Position numbers and translations under genes: made by a program. Shown here one piece after another: positions 63,501 to 64,000 of a stretch of DNA of 64,000 nucleotides; within the stretch, counting starts at the first letter, position 1; each line of letters begins with the position of its first letter. The stretch covers positions 62,001 to 126,000 of the forward strand of contig JAGVUB010000183.1 of assembly GCA_019136515.1 (NCBI GenBank), in the 5' to 3' direction. The notes under the pieces are model-generated. The model had not been told where the DNA came from, did not search any database, and saw only the letters and a list, made by a program, of their open reading frames with translations. The DNA comes from Verrucomicrobiota bacterium (GTDB taxonomy: Bacteria; Verrucomicrobiota; Verrucomicrobiia; Opitutales; Opitutaceae).

Positions 63501-64000
63501 GCGCCCGCTTCGAACAGGCCGGGCTCCCCGTGCAGCTCGTCGACGCCGCCCCGGTCTTCGCCGCCGCCACCCCGGCCGCCCAGTCCGCCGCCCTCGCCAC
63601 CCTCGCGCAGGACCCCGCCTGGGCCGACACCGACCTGTTCATCTGCAACACCATGGTGACCTTCTGGGCCGTGCAGGTCGCCCGCCGGCTCGACCGCCCC
63701 TCGGTGCTCTATATCCACGAAAGCATGGCCGTGCGGAAGTTCTTCTCGGTCCTGCTCCCGGCCGCGACGCTCGACGCACCCGCGGCGGCGATCCGCGAGG
63801 CCACCCGCGTCGTCTTCACCGCCGAGGCCACCCGGAAGGTGTTCGAGGATCTCGACGCCGACGACAACTTCCGCTCCCTCAAGAGCTGGGTCGACATCGA
63901 CCGCATCGAGGCCTTCTGCGCCGCCAGCGACAAGCGCGCCCTGCGCCGCAAGCACGGCCTCCCCGAGGACGCCGTGCTCCTGGTCAACATCGGCTCGGTT
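60572..64000 (+). CDS. Multi-domain glycosyltransferase (GT2-GT2-GT4), 3' end outside window
   Basis: The frame from ATG 60572 stays open to the window end, 1143 codons so far. Residues 1-110 are a beta domain with a GWIYAGPG core, like those in the GT4 protein upstream. A helical linker of about 270 residues has no known match. A first GT2 domain starts near residue 386 (ISVVVPAYNTPERYLRELLD) with metal site LLDHDDLLPPDA. A second starts near 651 (VTIVIPTKNRGDLLARCLDS) with LHLNNDVEAL and CLRAAARG. A GT4-type domain begins near 932 (RATVVTHNLKFEGAPIFIFEL). Proteins with this stack of transferases build O-antigen-like or capsular chains, each domain adding one residue. It follows the membrane transferase by 100 bp. 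The opposite strand has a long shadow frame that is not coding. Confidence 0.88.
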   Translation, partial: MSRPQTAAYCIDHPTSWCPDRPDQEIVGWIYAGPGHECRDLRVLVDGVVFHGIYGLERLDVQQAFPDDPTARCTGFLVRTRLWHGARTLAFEFLDEHNRWQALATRDLDTSRLHGVARPRPMLRAALVADSLRHLYRHHHRESWAQIRRAADAIVAEITSFNTNIAAEGPFRGYLENPGYWINARYDKFRVTGWTFATGHTIAKLSAITGGISENRLVFGKERPDVAAHFPAEPQSGTSAFYGLVDLKTDIPSPACLRIFATMADGTKKLAFARRLHLDKHDEHSGPVPVFNRTAFALCALAFFRSALLRRIDVDSWADCWRDTRLLQRQLGDTLGRATPAALPAAVVRRSQQDPYSRWAWHNRPTPRLLAALALDANTAVAAGGPLISVVVPAYNTPERYLRELLDCLRAQLYPRWELCIADDASPQPHVRRLLEAAAQADPRIRPVFRAANGHISRATNSALEIATGEFVALLDHDDLLPPDALLHVAEAVLAHPTAGYLYTDEDKIDDSGHRYDPQFKGDWSPEMAITHNYTHHLSVIRRSVVAAVGGLRPEFNGAQDIDLFLRCFERIPDADIVHVPFVCYHWRAHAESTATRGDQKGYLFDAARRAIAEACQRRGLRAEPFLPEWATRYACCLHQLRWDPAILRENPVTIVIPTKNRGDLLARCLDSLARTTPRESVKVIVVNDGSDDPATLDLLRALPSRADLRCTVLDLPADPAGFNYSRLVNLGSAQADTPLLLHLNNDVEALAPGWLEELAGWLSIAGVGVVGAQLLYPDETINHAGISFSRTDGLPHVLFERTQPEELGYLFLPHAARNVAAVTGACLLTRTADYRTLAGFDEQSFRVAYNDIDYCLRAAARGLRTVYTPQAVLRHVGSASRGNSYTEREHVAFVAAHGRRRDPYLAEALDFPPAALALNPYHHRPSARPRPFRATVVTHNLKFEGAPIFIFELARYLAAQPGVSIRVVSPEDGPLRARFEQAGLPVQLVDAAPVFAAATPAAQSAALATLAQDPAWADTDLFICNTMVTFWAVQVARRLDRPSVLYIHESMAVRKFFSVLLPAATLDAPAAAIREATRVVFTAEATRKVFEDLDADDNFRSLKSWVDIDRIEAFCAASDKRALRRKHGLPEDAVLLVNIGSV

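Noticed and set aside
60428-63955. Long minus-strand open frame of about 1175 codons
   Set aside because: It is the shadow of the plus-strand multi-domain glycosyltransferase. The minus reading is a low-complexity Gly/Ala/Val/Glu string without domains, while the plus frame has clear GT2 and GT4 motifs.

Overview
The window is high-GC bacterial DNA that reads best as a chromosome segment of a Verrucomicrobiota bacterium, probably near Opitutaceae. This is an inference from gene content and style: two secreted beta-repeat proteins with PEP-CTERM tails, an Opitutaceae-type TonB receptor, a GH27 alpha-galactosidase, prepilin-like genes, class A RNase P RNA and intergenic space crowded with palindromic repeats. 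No rRNA, phage, CRISPR array or transposase gene was seen.

Layout. 1-412: end of a phospholipase D-like gene. 1169-5036: Mla-type lipid transport genes (permease fused to a secreted domain, ATPase, MCE protein). 5773-8700: TonB-dependent receptor (minus). 8942-11924: ECF sigma factor, small membrane protein and a surface-repeat/RDD protein (minus). 12166-17154: histidine kinase, response regulator and three prepilin/PilX-like genes, the second frameshifted. 17265-17705: rnpB (minus). 18529-24275: two paralogous PEP-CTERM proteins flanking a zinc-ribbon coiled-coil protein (minus). 24599-27925: a GYF membrane protein fused to a damaged SRAP domain, asnS and tRNA-Asp. 28027-30655: alpha-galactosidase and trmO (minus). 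31040-39504: lysA, a chemotaxis receptor, a broken ABC permease and glutamate dehydrogenase. 37757-40610: copies of a 369-bp repeat. 40586-43944: a cassette-like array of small minus-strand genes separated by attC-like sites. 44421-50986: TSUP permease, purB, holA, a pseudouridine synthase and rpsT (minus). 51173-54319: two convergent regulators. 54453-64000: a plus-strand glycan biosynthesis cluster (coiled-coil protein, GT4, epimerase, membrane glycosyltransferase and a giant multi-domain glycosyltransferase running off the end).

The most unusual part is 41000-44000. Four spacers between small, less GC-rich genes are about 89-92 bp long. They start and end with integron-like core boxes (GCCCAAC and GTTGGGC and their decayed forms), and the next start codon follows within about 8-12 bp. 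No integrase gene is visible, so this looks like a cluster of attC sites without an integrase. Its best-preserved cassette encodes a protein resembling DUF1851/Tdi1-type immunity proteins.

The second theme is repeats. There are many GTAG-headed hairpins (REP type) with covarying stems, a TIR-bounded element sitting on gene stop codons, a roughly 160-bp MITE-like element, and a tandem 369-bp repeat that carries the 3' end of a neighbouring gene. Several genes (prepilin, SRAP fusion, ABC permease, possibly the mlaE fusion) carry small deletions or frameshifts that are either real decay or assembly faults.
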